The position numbers and the translations under genes were made by a program. A stretch of 64,000 nucleotides of DNA from contig JAYTWR010000031.1 of the NCBI GenBank assembly GCA_043743335.1, positions 62,001 to 126,000 of the forward strand. The letters run 5' to 3'. The notes under the pieces were generated by a model. That model worked only from the letters and a program-made list of their open reading frames with translations, did no database searches and was not told where the DNA came from. Shown here one piece after another: positions 33,335 to 41,849 of the stretch. The stretch is from UBA5216 sp043743335 (GTDB taxonomy: Bacteria; Pseudomonadota; Gammaproteobacteria; Burkholderiales; SG8-41). The number at the start of each line of letters is the position of its first letter. The first letter of the stretch is position 1.

Positions 33335-34213
33335 ATGATTAAGCTTGCGTTGATTTCTGAAGGTGTAAACACGTGGCCGGTGTACGTTGCGCAGTCGCTG
33401 GGCTTTTGGCGGCAGGCGGGCACTGAGGTCGAAGTGACTGTCACTGGCTCGTCGATCCGGCAGCTCGATGCGTTGAAAAGCGGTGCGTTTGACATCGGCT
33501 TTCAGCAAGTGGATCACGTGGTGCGGGGCGTTGAACAAGGTGCCGACTTGTTCATGTTCATGGGCCAGTCGCACGCGCCGGCGCTATCGCTGATGGTGGC
33601 GCCCGAGATCAACCACATTGTTGATCTCAAGGGCAAAGCCATCGTGGTGGACGACGAACGTACCGGCTATTCGCTGTTGCTGAAAAAGCTGTTCGCGGAG
33701 CACGGCTTGCGCGAAAGCGACACGCATTTCAAAAACGTCGGCGGTTCCGAAGAGCGTTATCAGGCCATGAAAAACGGCGAAGGCGCAGCGTGCTTTATTA
33801 ACGCGCCGTTTGACCGAAACCTGATCACGTCGAAGTTGAAGCGCCTGGGCACATCGAACGAATACTTTCCGCAGTATCCGGGGCCGATTGCTGCCGCACG
33901 CCGGGCGTGGGCGCGTGAGTACAAGGCTGACCTCATTGCGTTTATTCGTGGTTTTTGCCGCGCTTACGCTTGGTTGCAGGACGCAGCCCACCAAGATGCC
34001 GCCGTACGTTTGCTGCCGGCGCATCTGGACATGCCGGCGGATTTGGCTTTGCGGTCGCTGAAGCGCGTCTACAGCCAGCCGCTGCCGCAACTGACCGAAG
34101 CCGGCGTAAGCCAAGCCCTAGATCTGGTTTGGGCGGCTGAAAAATACACCGCGCCGAAGAGCGCTCCGGCCAAATACATGGACTTAAGCTTCCTGCGTGA
34201 AGCAGGCGTCTGA
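33335..34213 (+). CDS. ABC-type periplasmic-binding-like protein (NMT1/THI5/SsuA family) without signal peptide
   Basis: A 292-residue protein of the THI5/SsuA/TauA binding-protein fold. Typical segments are VYVAQSLGFWRQAGTEVEVT, GAFDIGFQQVDHVVRGVEQGA, DLKGKAIVVDDERTGYSLLL and GEGAACFINAPFDRNL. These proteins normally bind alkylsulfonates, nitrate-like or pyrimidine compounds for ABC import. The sequence begins right at the first beta strand (MIKLALISEGVNTWPVY), so a signal peptide is missing; the protein may be cytoplasmic, an enzyme-like homologue (as THI5 is), or the start may be wrongly placed. No ABC permease or ATPase is adjacent. Confidence 0.75.
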   Translation: MIKLALISEGVNTWPVYVAQSLGFWRQAGTEVEVTVTGSSIRQLDALKSGAFDIGFQQVDHVVRGVEQGADLFMFMGQSHAPALSLMVAPEINHIVDLKGKAIVVDDERTGYSLLLKKLFAEHGLRESDTHFKNVGGSEERYQAMKNGEGAACFINAPFDRNLITSKLKRLGTSNEYFPQYPGPIAAARRAWAREYKADLIAFIRGFCRAYAWLQDAAHQDAAVRLLPAHLDMPADLALRSLKRVYSQPLPQLTEAGVSQALDLVWAAEKYTAPKSAPAKYMDLSFLREAGV

Positions 34214-34232
34214 GGCGGCGCAAGGCGCACCC

Positions 34233-34260
34233 CACGCCCCACGCCTCACGCCTCACGCCT
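34233..34260. repeat. Heptamer tandem repeat (CACGCCC then CACGCCT x3)
   Basis: One CACGCCC unit and three perfect CACGCCT units directly follow the 33335 gene. On the other strand the unit reads AGGCGTG, a TGAGG-type heptamer like the arrays at 11761 and 15376. The remaining gap to 34486 shows only short duplicated words (AAAGTCTGTC twice near 34290). Confidence 0.8.
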
Positions 34261-34486
34261 GATTCGCGATACGAAACGCGCGTTCGGTAAAGTCTGTCTA
34301 AAGTCTGTCCAAAGCCCGTTGGCGTTTTTGCTGCTCGACGACAGCACCCCTATGCCTAATAATCGCGGGTATTGCTGGCGCACGCAGTCAGCCGACGGGA
34401 TAGCTCGGCAGTCGGGCCGGATTGCGGTTTTTAGGATCAGTGGTTTGTGAGACGCGAGCCCGTTAATAGTGCGATTAGGAAAGCCA

Positions 34487-35464
34487 TTGAAAATCAAATA
34501 CGTACACTTTGTATGCGCAGTCATTCCGGGTATTGTGGCGAGTGTGCCTCAGGCGCAGGCGCAAGATAAATTCCCGTCCAAAAATATTCGCATGCTGGTG
34601 CCGTTCGCGGCGGGTAGCCAGACCGATATTCTCGCGCGCTGGATCGGTGAAAAATTTCTCGAAACTTGGGGCCAGCAAGTGGTGGTAGACAATCGTCCCA
34701 GCGCCGGCGGCACCATCGCATCGCAGGTGGTGCTCGACGCCAACGCCGACGGGCACACCATGATGATGGTGTCCACCGGCCACGCGGGCAACGCCACGCT
34801 GTACTCCAAGCTGCCGTACGACACGATTAAGGATTTTGCCGGTGTGTCGCAAGTGGCGAGCGTGCCCAATCTGCTGGTGGTGTCGCCCACCCTCGGGCCG
34901 AAATCGCTGAAGGAGTTGATTGCGCTGGTGAAATCTAAACCGGGTACCATGAATTTTAGTTCCGCCGGCATCGGCAGCGGCACGCAAATCAACGGCGAAA
35001 TGTTTAATCTCGCAGCCGGCATCAAAGCCGCCCACGTGCCGTACAAGGGCGCACCAGATGCGCTGAACAACGTGATTGGCGGCAATGTGCAATTTAATTT
35101 TGCGCCGATACTGGTCGCGGCAGGGCAGGTCAGGGCCGGGCGCGTGCTGGCACTGGGGGTATCGACGGCGACGCGGTCGCCACTGTTTCCCACTGTGCCG
35201 ACGATCGCCGAGGGCGGCTTGCCGGGCTTTGAATACGATCAATGGTACGGCCTGCTGGTGGCGCAAAAAACGCCGCGCGCGGTCGTCGGTGTGGCGAACA
35301 GGGAAGTCGTGCGTATCCTCAGCGCGCCGGAAATGAAAGAGCGCATGCTCACGCAGGGCGCTACACCTAAGCCCACCACGCCGGAGGCGTTCGATGAATT
35401 TATCCGTGCGGAAGTGAAAAAATTCGCACCAGTGATTGTGGCTTCAGGCGCAAAGGTTAATTGA
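34487..35464 (+). CDS. Bug/TctC-family tripartite tricarboxylate receptor
   Basis: Periplasmic binding protein of 325 residues. The start is probably TTG 34487, with AGGA at 34477-34480; a GTG at 34469 lies before that site. The signal peptide runs to about AQA (residue 24). The mature protein shows IRMLVPFAAGSQTDILAR, VVVDNRPSAGGTIASQ, AAHVPYKGAPDALNN and a C-terminal PEAFDEFIRAEVKKFAPVI. No tctA or tctB genes are near, so the membrane partner must be elsewhere. The codons for MKIKYV contain a degenerate AT-rich element (34489-34507). The ligand is unknown. Confidence 0.9.
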   Translation: MKIKYVHFVCAVIPGIVASVPQAQAQDKFPSKNIRMLVPFAAGSQTDILARWIGEKFLETWGQQVVVDNRPSAGGTIASQVVLDANADGHTMMMVSTGHAGNATLYSKLPYDTIKDFAGVSQVASVPNLLVVSPTLGPKSLKELIALVKSKPGTMNFSSAGIGSGTQINGEMFNLAAGIKAAHVPYKGAPDALNNVIGGNVQFNFAPILVAAGQVRAGRVLALGVSTATRSPLFPTVPTIAEGGLPGFEYDQWYGLLVAQKTPRAVVGVANREVVRILSAPEMKERMLTQGATPKPTTPEAFDEFIRAEVKKFAPVIVASGAKVN

Positions 35465-35466
35465 CG

Positions 35467-35580
35467 GGGCAGGGTGCAGAAGTCGCGCCGACTTCACCCG
35501 AGGAATTTGGCGCGTACGTGAAGAGCGAAGTAGCGAAATGGTCTGGCGTGGTGAAGGCGTCAGGGTATAAAACTAACTGA
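35467..35580 (+). pseudogene. Relic of a Bug/TctC gene (C-terminal 37 residues)
   Basis: Immediately after the 34487 gene, in a different frame, an open stretch encodes GQGAEVAPTSPEEFGAYVKS followed by EVAKWSGVVKASGYKTN and a stop. This is an unmistakable Bug C-terminus with no start or body. It suggests that a tandem Bug gene was lost by deletion, leaving its tail. Confidence 0.8.
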
Positions 35581-35635
35581 GGCGTGAGCGATCGTGCGAG
35601 TGAGCGTGCGAGTGAGCGGCTTAACAGGTGAATGC

Positions 35636-36592
35636 ATGAAATATGTGATGGCAGCGGCCTTGCTTTACGCAGGCCATGCGTGTGCGCAGGATGCGGCAGA
35701 TTTTCCGTCACGCCCGCTACGCATTATGGGCGGCGGTGTTGGCAGCACGGCGGATTTTTTGTCGCGCTTTATTGGGCAAAAGCTCAATGAAAAATGGAAT
35801 CAGCCGGTGGTGGTGGACAGTCGCTCCGGTGCGGGCGGCACACTCGCTGCGGACGTCGTGGCGAAGGCTGCACCGGATGGCTATAACCTAGTGATGGGCC
35901 ACGCGGGGCCGATGGTGAGCGCGGTGGCGCTTTACAAGGATTTGCCCTATGACCCGGTGCAAGATTTTGCGCCGGTGTCGCGCATGACCACTGGCGTGGT
36001 GGTGCTGGTGACGCATCCGTCGCTACCGGTGACGAATACCAAAGAGCTGATTGCGTTCATCAAACAAAAAAGCGGCTTGAGCTATGCGTCGGCTGGCAAT
36101 GGTTCGATGAGTCACCTGGCCGGTGAGTTGTTCAACCGCATCACGGGTGTCAGCGTGCTGCACGTGCCGTACAAAAGCGCGGGGTTCGCGTTGACTGCGC
36201 TGTTGTCATCGGAAACGCAGATTTCGTTTTTGTCGCCGGTGACCGCACACACGCAACTTAAGGCGGGGCGGGTCAAGGCACTGGCGGTGTCGAGCAAAAC
36301 ACGGTTTGTCGGCACGCCTGAAATTCCCAGCGCGACTGAAGCCGGCATTCCCGGCATGGATGCACAACTGTGGTTTGGCTTGTTCACCACGGCCAAGACG
36401 CCGCGCGCGGTGGTGATGAAACTCAACCGTGAAATCACCGATGTGCTGAACAAACCGGATGTGCGCCAAATGTTGATTAGCCAAGGCGCCGAAGCCGCAC
36501 CGTCAACGCCGGCGGAATTGGGCGACTTCGTCAAGAGCGAGTTACAGCGCTGGGTGCCGATTATTAAGGCGGCCGGGATCAAGGCGGGGTAA
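35636..36592 (+). CDS. Bug/TctC-family tripartite tricarboxylate receptor
   Basis: A 318-residue periplasmic binding protein. Signal peptide MKYVMAAALLYAGHACA, cut near residue 17. Family segments: PLRIMGGGVGSTADFLSRFI, VVVDSRSGAGGTLAADVVAK, DLPYDPVQDFAPVSRM, HVPYKSAGFALTALLS and a C-terminal SELQRWVPIIKAAGIKAG. ATG 35636 was preferred to a GTG at 35594 that would put 14 residues before the signal. It precedes an M24 protein and a 2-oxoacid dehydrogenase set, so the ligand may be a branched or hydroxylated carboxylate (inference). Confidence 0.91.
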   Translation: MKYVMAAALLYAGHACAQDAADFPSRPLRIMGGGVGSTADFLSRFIGQKLNEKWNQPVVVDSRSGAGGTLAADVVAKAAPDGYNLVMGHAGPMVSAVALYKDLPYDPVQDFAPVSRMTTGVVVLVTHPSLPVTNTKELIAFIKQKSGLSYASAGNGSMSHLAGELFNRITGVSVLHVPYKSAGFALTALLSSETQISFLSPVTAHTQLKAGRVKALAVSSKTRFVGTPEIPSATEAGIPGMDAQLWFGLFTTAKTPRAVVMKLNREITDVLNKPDVRQMLISQGAEAAPSTPAELGDFVKSELQRWVPIIKAAGIKAG

Positions 36593-36732
36593 CACTGGCG
36601 CGGCACCGAAACTTGACGTGGGTTGGTACCGAAACCGGCATTTATCTGGTAACTTCGCCGCTGCTCGGCGCGCCGGTTTTGAAACCGTAGAAAGTGGCTG
36701 AGCAGGTGCTGCCCGGACTCAACCGGGTAAAC

Positions 36733-36757
36733 ACATAACTAATTGATTTTATTGAGG
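36733..36757 (-). repeat. AT-rich IHF-like element before the M24 gene
   Basis: Minus strand reads CTCAATAAAATCAATTAG then TTATG. The exact IHF consensus lies at 36748-36736. Its first 13 bases are identical to the sequence just before the carA Shine-Dalgarno site (2638-2650). Confidence 0.7.
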
Positions 36758-36765
36758 AAATTGTA

Positions 36766-38124
36766 ATGGCGCGGAATGCAAAAAAGGTCGAACCCCAACA
36801 CATCAAAGCCGCCAGCATTGATCCGAAAAAAGGCGTGTCGTCGGCGCCGGATGGCCTGTATAACCCGGCCAATCCGGGGCACCGCTGGGATTTGCCGCTA
36901 CAGGCACCGGGCCGCATGCAGGTCGATTTTGAAGAGCGCGTGGATTTTCGTCGCTTGCACAACTACCGGCTCGCGCGTACGCGCAACGCGTTGGCGAGTT
37001 CCCAACTCGGCGCGCTGCTGGTGTTCGATCAATACAATATTCGCTACATTTCCAGCACCGTAATCGGCGAGTGGGCGCGCGACAAATTGACGCGCTGGTG
37101 TTTGCTGACGGGTAACGGCGAGCCGTGGGTGTGGGATTTCGGTTCCGCTGCGCGGCATCACAAAATTTACGCCCCGTGGCTGCCGAAAAATCACTGCCTC
37201 GCCGGTAACGTGGGTTTGCGCGGTGCGATCAACCCGAAAGTGGGTTTGTTCGAAGAAGCCGCGAAAGAAATTTACGATGTGCTGAAAGCCGAAGGCGTGG
37301 CTGACATGCCCATCGGCATTGACGTCTGCGAGCCGCTGTTTTTGTTTGCGCTGCAAAAGCTGGGGCTGAATGTGGTGGATGGCCAGCAGGTCATGCTCGA
37401 CGCGCGCGAAATCAAAAGCCACGACGAAATCACGCTGCTCAATACGGCGGCGGCCATCGGCGACGGCGTGTATCAGGATATTTTCGAAGCCTTGAAGCCG
37501 GGCATCCGCGAGAGCGAAGTCGTTGCGCTCGCCACCAAGCGTTTTTACGAAATGGGCTCCGATTGCGTGGAAGCCGTGAACGCCATCGCAGGCGAGCGCT
37601 GCAGCCCGCATCCGCATAACTTTACCGACCGGCTGATACGCCCCGGCGATCAGGCGTATTTTGATTTGATCCAGACCTACATGGGTTACAAAACCTGCTA
37701 CTACCGCACGTTTACCGTGGGTAGCGCGACACCGGCGCAGCACGATGCCTATAAAAAAGCGCGGCACTGGATGGACAGCGCGATTGCGATGTTAAAGCCC
37801 GGCGTGTCCACTGAAAAAGTCGCGAAAGCCTTTCCCAAATGCACGGAGATCGGTTTTGAAACCGAGATGTCGGCGTTCGGTTTGAACTTCTGTCACGGCT
37901 TGGGCATGGGCTTGCACGAGCGGCCCTTGATCTCGCGGCTGAACTCCTTCAAAGACCCGTATGAGTTGAAAGCCGGCATGGTGTTCGCTGTGGAAACCTT
38001 TTGCCCGGCGAAAGACGGTGTGTCTGCGGCGCGCATCGAGGAAGAAGTGGTGCTCACGCCGAATGGCGCGAAGGTCATTACGTTGTTCCCGGCGCAGGAA
38101 TTGCCGATTGCGAATCGGTACTGA
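36766..38124 (+). CDS. M24 (creatinase/aminopeptidase P fold) protein with altered metal site
   Basis: A 452-residue protein with an N-terminal creatinase-like domain (NYRLARTRNALASSQLGALL, then VFDQYNIRYISSTVIGEWA) and an M24 catalytic domain. Metal ligands by alignment to the family pattern: D300 in YFDLIQ, H377 in FCHGLGMGLHERP, E410 in VFAVETF and E425 in RIEEEV. The second Asp, expected eleven residues after D300, is Cys (C311 in YKTCYYRTF). The overall layout resembles DddP-type DMSP lyases as well as Xaa-Pro hydrolases, so peptidase activity should not be assumed. GAGGAAA precedes the ATG. Confidence 0.8.
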   Translation: MARNAKKVEPQHIKAASIDPKKGVSSAPDGLYNPANPGHRWDLPLQAPGRMQVDFEERVDFRRLHNYRLARTRNALASSQLGALLVFDQYNIRYISSTVIGEWARDKLTRWCLLTGNGEPWVWDFGSAARHHKIYAPWLPKNHCLAGNVGLRGAINPKVGLFEEAAKEIYDVLKAEGVADMPIGIDVCEPLFLFALQKLGLNVVDGQQVMLDAREIKSHDEITLLNTAAAIGDGVYQDIFEALKPGIRESEVVALATKRFYEMGSDCVEAVNAIAGERCSPHPHNFTDRLIRPGDQAYFDLIQTYMGYKTCYYRTFTVGSATPAQHDAYKKARHWMDSAIAMLKPGVSTEKVAKAFPKCTEIGFETEMSAFGLNFCHGLGMGLHERPLISRLNSFKDPYELKAGMVFAVETFCPAKDGVSAARIEEEVVLTPNGAKVITLFPAQELPIANRY

Positions 38125-38128
38125 GGGC

Positions 38129-38152
38129 GTGAACGGGTGAACGAGTGAACGA
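38129..38152. repeat. Octamer tandem repeat (GTGAACGR x3)
   Basis: GTGAACGG, GTGAACGA and GTGAACGA in direct tandem, followed by a degenerate fourth unit, between the M24 gene and the E1 alpha gene. Confidence 0.8.
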
Positions 38153-38217
38153 GTAGGCACGTAGGGGGTACCCGTGCACTCTGTTACGCTTTTTGAAATA
38201 AGGAACCGACCAAAATT

Positions 38218-39225
38218 ATGACTCAACAAACCACCGAAGTCCGAGCACTCGGCAACGACATCCGCCTAGAGCTCTACAAAATGCAGCTCGACCTGCGCTA
38301 CTGCGAGAAGCGCGCTTACGATCTGTTTCTGCAAAACCTAATCAAGGGTACCAGCCATTTGTCGCTGGGGCAGGAAGCCATTGCCGCCGCTTTCGGCGTG
38401 GCGATGCGGCCGGACGACTGGACGTTTTGCACTTATCGTGGGCATGCGCACACGCTGGCACGCGGGGCGTCGATGGAAGGCGTGCTGGGCGAGTTGATGG
38501 GGCGGCAATGTGGCCTGCTCGGCGGCAAGGGCGGCTCCATGCACCTGACCGACGTGACCAAGGGTGCGATGGGCAGCTACGCCATTATTGGCGCGCATTT
38601 GCCGGTGGCGACTGGGGCGGCTTGGAGCGCGCAGTATCGCGGCACGGAACAGGTGGCGGTGTGTTTCTTTGGCGATGGCACCACCAACATCGGCGCGTTT
38701 CATGAGGCGCTGAATTTTGCCGTGATCTGGAAACTGCCGGTAATTTTTGTGTGCGAAAACAATCTGTATATGGAATACACGCCGATACGCAGCGTGACTG
38801 CGGTGGATCACCCGGCGGCGGATCGTGCGGCGGCGTATGGGCTGGAAAAAATTGTGCTCGACGGCAACGATGCCGATGAGGTTTACAACACGGCAGTGAA
38901 ATACATGGAGCGCGCGCGTAGCGGCGGCGGGCCGGCGTTGATCGAGTGCATGACCTATCGCCACAGCGGGCATTCGCGCGCCGATCCGGGGCAGTATCGT
39001 CCGCCGGGCGAGCTGGATCGTTGGCTGGAACGTGACCCGCTCAAAATTTATCGTGAGCGTCTGTTGGGCTTGGGTATTGTTGAAGCCACGCTGTCGGATT
39101 TGGAAAGTGAATCCCTGCGTCAAGTGGACGCGGCGACCGAGGCGGCTAAAGGCTCGCCTGTGCCGTCCATAGATGACATCGAAACCAATGTGTGGGCAGA
39201 CGGGAGCGCAGCATGGCGGAACTAA
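38218..39225 (+). CDS. Thiamine-diphosphate-dependent 2-oxoacid (or acetoin) dehydrogenase E1, alpha subunit
   Basis: A 335-residue E1 alpha of the acetoin/branched-chain/pyruvate dehydrogenase class. It starts with the LYKMQLDLRYCEKRAYDLF helix and GTSHLSLGQEAIAAAFGVAM; GGKGGSMHLTD is typical of acetoin and 2-oxoacid E1s. The thiamine-diphosphate motif begins GDGTTNIGAFHEALNFA and closes at CENN. YRHSGHSRADPGQYR is the phosphorylation-loop region. AAGGAACC lies before the ATG. It overlaps the E1 beta gene by 13 bases. The true substrate is unknown. Confidence 0.9.
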   Translation: MTQQTTEVRALGNDIRLELYKMQLDLRYCEKRAYDLFLQNLIKGTSHLSLGQEAIAAAFGVAMRPDDWTFCTYRGHAHTLARGASMEGVLGELMGRQCGLLGGKGGSMHLTDVTKGAMGSYAIIGAHLPVATGAAWSAQYRGTEQVAVCFFGDGTTNIGAFHEALNFAVIWKLPVIFVCENNLYMEYTPIRSVTAVDHPAADRAAAYGLEKIVLDGNDADEVYNTAVKYMERARSGGGPALIECMTYRHSGHSRADPGQYRPPGELDRWLERDPLKIYRERLLGLGIVEATLSDLESESLRQVDAATEAAKGSPVPSIDDIETNVWADGSAAWRN

Positions 39226-40190
39226 CCTATCGTGAGGCGGTGGCGGCGGCTATCGCGCAGGAAATGCGGCGCGATCCAAACGTGGTTTTTTTGGGTGAAG
39301 ACATTGGCGCGGCAGGCGGCGTGTTCAAAGCGACGGTGGGCTTGTTCGAGGAGTTTGGCCCCAAGCGCGTGCGCGACACGCCGATTTCGGAGCAGGCGAT
39401 TCTGGGCGCGGCCATGGGTGCGGCAATGACGGGTTTGAAGCCCATTGCCGAAATCATGTTCTCGGATTTTCTCGCGGTGTGCTGGGATATTGTCGCCAAC
39501 GAAATCGCCAAAACGCGCTACATGACCAACGGTCAGATCACGTTGCCGCTGGTGATACGCACCGCCAACGGCGCGGGTTCGCGCTTCGGTGCGCAGCACT
39601 CGCAGTCGGTGGAGAACTGGGCAATGATGATCCCCGGCATCAAAGTGATTGCACCGGCGTTTCCGGCAGATATGAAAGGCATGCTGGCCGCCGCCGTGCG
39701 CGACCCCGATCCGGTGATCGTGTTTGAACAAAAATCGCTGTATCCGTTCAAGGGCGAAGTGCCCGACGGCGAACACCTAGAGCCACTCGGCAAAGCCAAA
39801 GTGCTGCGCCGGGGCAAGGATTGCACGATCGTGGCGTTGGCGCTGATGGTGCATCGGGCATTGCTGGCGGCGGAGATTCTGGAAAAGGAGCACGGCATTT
39901 CGTGTACCGTGGTGGATGTGCGCTCGCTGGTACCGCTGGATACCGTCACCATTTTGGCGGAAGTGGCCAAGACCGGGCGGCTGGTGACCATTGAGGAAAA
40001 CCCGCGTCTGTGCGGTTGGGGTGCGGAGATTGCCTCGATAGTCGCCGACGAAATTTTTTGGGATCTCGATGGCCCGATCATTCGCATCACCACGCCGCAT
40101 GTGCCGTTGCCCTCCGCTGACTTGCTGGAAGACAACACGATACCGTCGGTGGATCGAATTGTGCGTGAGATACGCGAGAAGATTGATTAG
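39213..40190 (+). CDS. Thiamine-diphosphate-dependent 2-oxoacid (or acetoin) dehydrogenase E1, beta subunit
   Basis: A 325-residue transketolase-like beta subunit: LTYREAVAAAIAQEMRRDPN, FLGEDIGAAGGVFKAT, DTPISEQAILGAAMGAAMTG and IRTANGAGSRFGAQHSQSVE. The C-terminal domain contains VVDVRSLVPLDTVTILAEVA. ATG 39213 lies inside the end of the alpha gene with GGAGCG before it; an upstream in-frame start adds only MGRRERS. Tight overlap implies coupled synthesis for the alpha2-beta2 enzyme. Confidence 0.92.
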   Translation: MAELTYREAVAAAIAQEMRRDPNVVFLGEDIGAAGGVFKATVGLFEEFGPKRVRDTPISEQAILGAAMGAAMTGLKPIAEIMFSDFLAVCWDIVANEIAKTRYMTNGQITLPLVIRTANGAGSRFGAQHSQSVENWAMMIPGIKVIAPAFPADMKGMLAAAVRDPDPVIVFEQKSLYPFKGEVPDGEHLEPLGKAKVLRRGKDCTIVALALMVHRALLAAEILEKEHGISCTVVDVRSLVPLDTVTILAEVAKTGRLVTIEENPRLCGWGAEIASIVADEIFWDLDGPIIRITTPHVPLPSADLLEDNTIPSVDRIVREIREKID

Positions 40191-40208
40191 GCGAGCGGGG
40201 TGCTGGAT

Positions 40209-41849
40209 ATGCGTAACTATTTGTTTTTATTGATTTTTTTTATATCCTTCGGCGCGCACGCTGTGGATACGATTTTGCTCAACGGCAAGATCGTTACGGT
40301 GGATGATCGCTTCAGCATTGTGCAGGCGTTGGCGATCAAGAACCAGCGTGTGGTCGCCACCGGCAGCAGCGCGGATATCCGCAAGCTGGCGGAGTCGAAC
40401 ACCAAGGTGATCGATCTCAAGGGCCGCACGGTGATTCCCGGCCTCATCGACAACCACTCGCATTGGGTGCGCGCGGCTGAGCACAATGAATTGCGCTTTG
40501 ACGGCATTACCTCGCGCAAGCAGGCGTTAAAGTTGTTGACGGATCGGCTGGCTGCGAGCAAGCCCGGTGAGTGGGTGGTGGTGCTCGGCGGTTGGTCGGA
40601 AGAGCAATTTTTGGACGACGCGCGGGGCTTTCCGCTGGCAGAGCTGGATCAGCTTGCGCCCAACAACCCGGTGGTGCTGCAAGCCATCTACCGTCACAGT
40701 TATCTGAATAGCGCTGCGCTCAAAGCGGCGAAGATCGACGAATCCACGCCGAATCCGCCCGGGGGCACGATAGAAAAAGACGCTGGCGGCAAATTAAGCG
40801 GCATCGTGCGTGACGCGGGGGGTGTAGCGTTCGTTGCGTCAAAAGTGCCGCACAAAGATCGTGATGCCTGGTTGGCCAACACGCGTGCGCTGGTGACGTA
40901 TCTCAACGCGCTGGGTGTCACTGCGTGGGGCGATGCCGGCGGGCGCGGCATGGGCGTGCAACACTACGAGCCGTATAAAAATCTTGCGGAGCGCGGTGAG
41001 CTTAATGTGCGCGTGTTCTGGACGACTATACGCCAGCCGTCCACCCCGGAGCAGGCGGACAAAGTGATTGCCGAGATTGGCAGTTTCAAGCCGTTTCAGG
41101 GTAACGATTATTTTGACAACATCGGCTGGGGCGAATCGGTCTATTCCCCGGTGACGACCCAACTCTTGCGCCAACAAAGAGAAGTCGCCGCTGAGCCGTT
41201 GGCGCAAATGAAGCGTATCGCGGCGGCGCTGGCGGCGCGCGGCGTGTACTTAAATTCGCACGTGGAAATGAACGGGCCGATAGAACAGTTTGTCGCCGTT
41301 TACGAGGAATTACATAAACTCAATCCCATCAAAGGTTTGCGTTGGAGCTTCTCGCACCTTGACCAGATTGATGAGCAACAACTGCAGCGCATGAAGCGCT
41401 TGGGTATGACCGCGCAAATTCACTCTAGGCCGTTGATCCAGGGTGTGTTAATGCACAAGGTGCATGGCGACGCGGCGTGGGACATGCCGCCGTTTCGCCG
41501 CGTGCAGGATAGCGGCATCGTGTGGGGGCTGGGGTCGGATGCAACGGCGGTGACGACCTCCAATCCGTTTTATACGCTGGGTTTCGCGGTGACGGGCAAA
41601 ATGGTCGGCGGGCATCATGTCAATCGCCAGAACATCACGCGCGAAGAAGCGCTGATTGCGCACACGCGCAGCAACGCATTCATCCTGTTTCAGGAAGCGA
41701 ATCTGGGCGCGCTGCAAAAAGGCAAATACGCGGATCTGCTAGTGCTGGATCGTGACTACCTGACCGTACCGGCTGACGCCATCAAAGATTTGAAGCCGGT
41801 GATCACGATGGTTGGCGGGAAAATCGTATACGAGAAAAAACCGCAATGA
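40209..41849 (+). CDS. Exported amidohydrolase (YtcJ-like)
   Basis: A 546-residue metal-dependent hydrolase of the amidohydrolase superfamily. The signal peptide MRNYLFLLIFFISFGAHA is followed by TILLNGKIVTVDDRFSIVQA. The metal motif is VIPGLIDNHSHW (HxH, with Ser between), then SHLDQID and the late GLGSDATAVTTSNPF with its catalytic Asp. It ends KYADLLVLDRDYL, as in YtcJ-type proteins. ATG 40209 fits AGCGGGG spacing; GTG 40200 is possible. A periplasmic enzyme between E1 and E2 genes is odd and suggests that it releases the acid consumed by the cluster (inference). Codons 2-9 carry an inverted AT-rich element. Confidence 0.85.
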   Translation: MRNYLFLLIFFISFGAHAVDTILLNGKIVTVDDRFSIVQALAIKNQRVVATGSSADIRKLAESNTKVIDLKGRTVIPGLIDNHSHWVRAAEHNELRFDGITSRKQALKLLTDRLAASKPGEWVVVLGGWSEEQFLDDARGFPLAELDQLAPNNPVVLQAIYRHSYLNSAALKAAKIDESTPNPPGGTIEKDAGGKLSGIVRDAGGVAFVASKVPHKDRDAWLANTRALVTYLNALGVTAWGDAGGRGMGVQHYEPYKNLAERGELNVRVFWTTIRQPSTPEQADKVIAEIGSFKPFQGNDYFDNIGWGESVYSPVTTQLLRQQREVAAEPLAQMKRIAAALAARGVYLNSHVEMNGPIEQFVAVYEELHKLNPIKGLRWSFSHLDQIDEQQLQRMKRLGMTAQIHSRPLIQGVLMHKVHGDAAWDMPPFRRVQDSGIVWGLGSDATAVTTSNPFYTLGFAVTGKMVGGHHVNRQNITREEALIAHTRSNAFILFQEANLGALQKGKYADLLVLDRDYLTVPADAIKDLKPVITMVGGKIVYEKKPQ

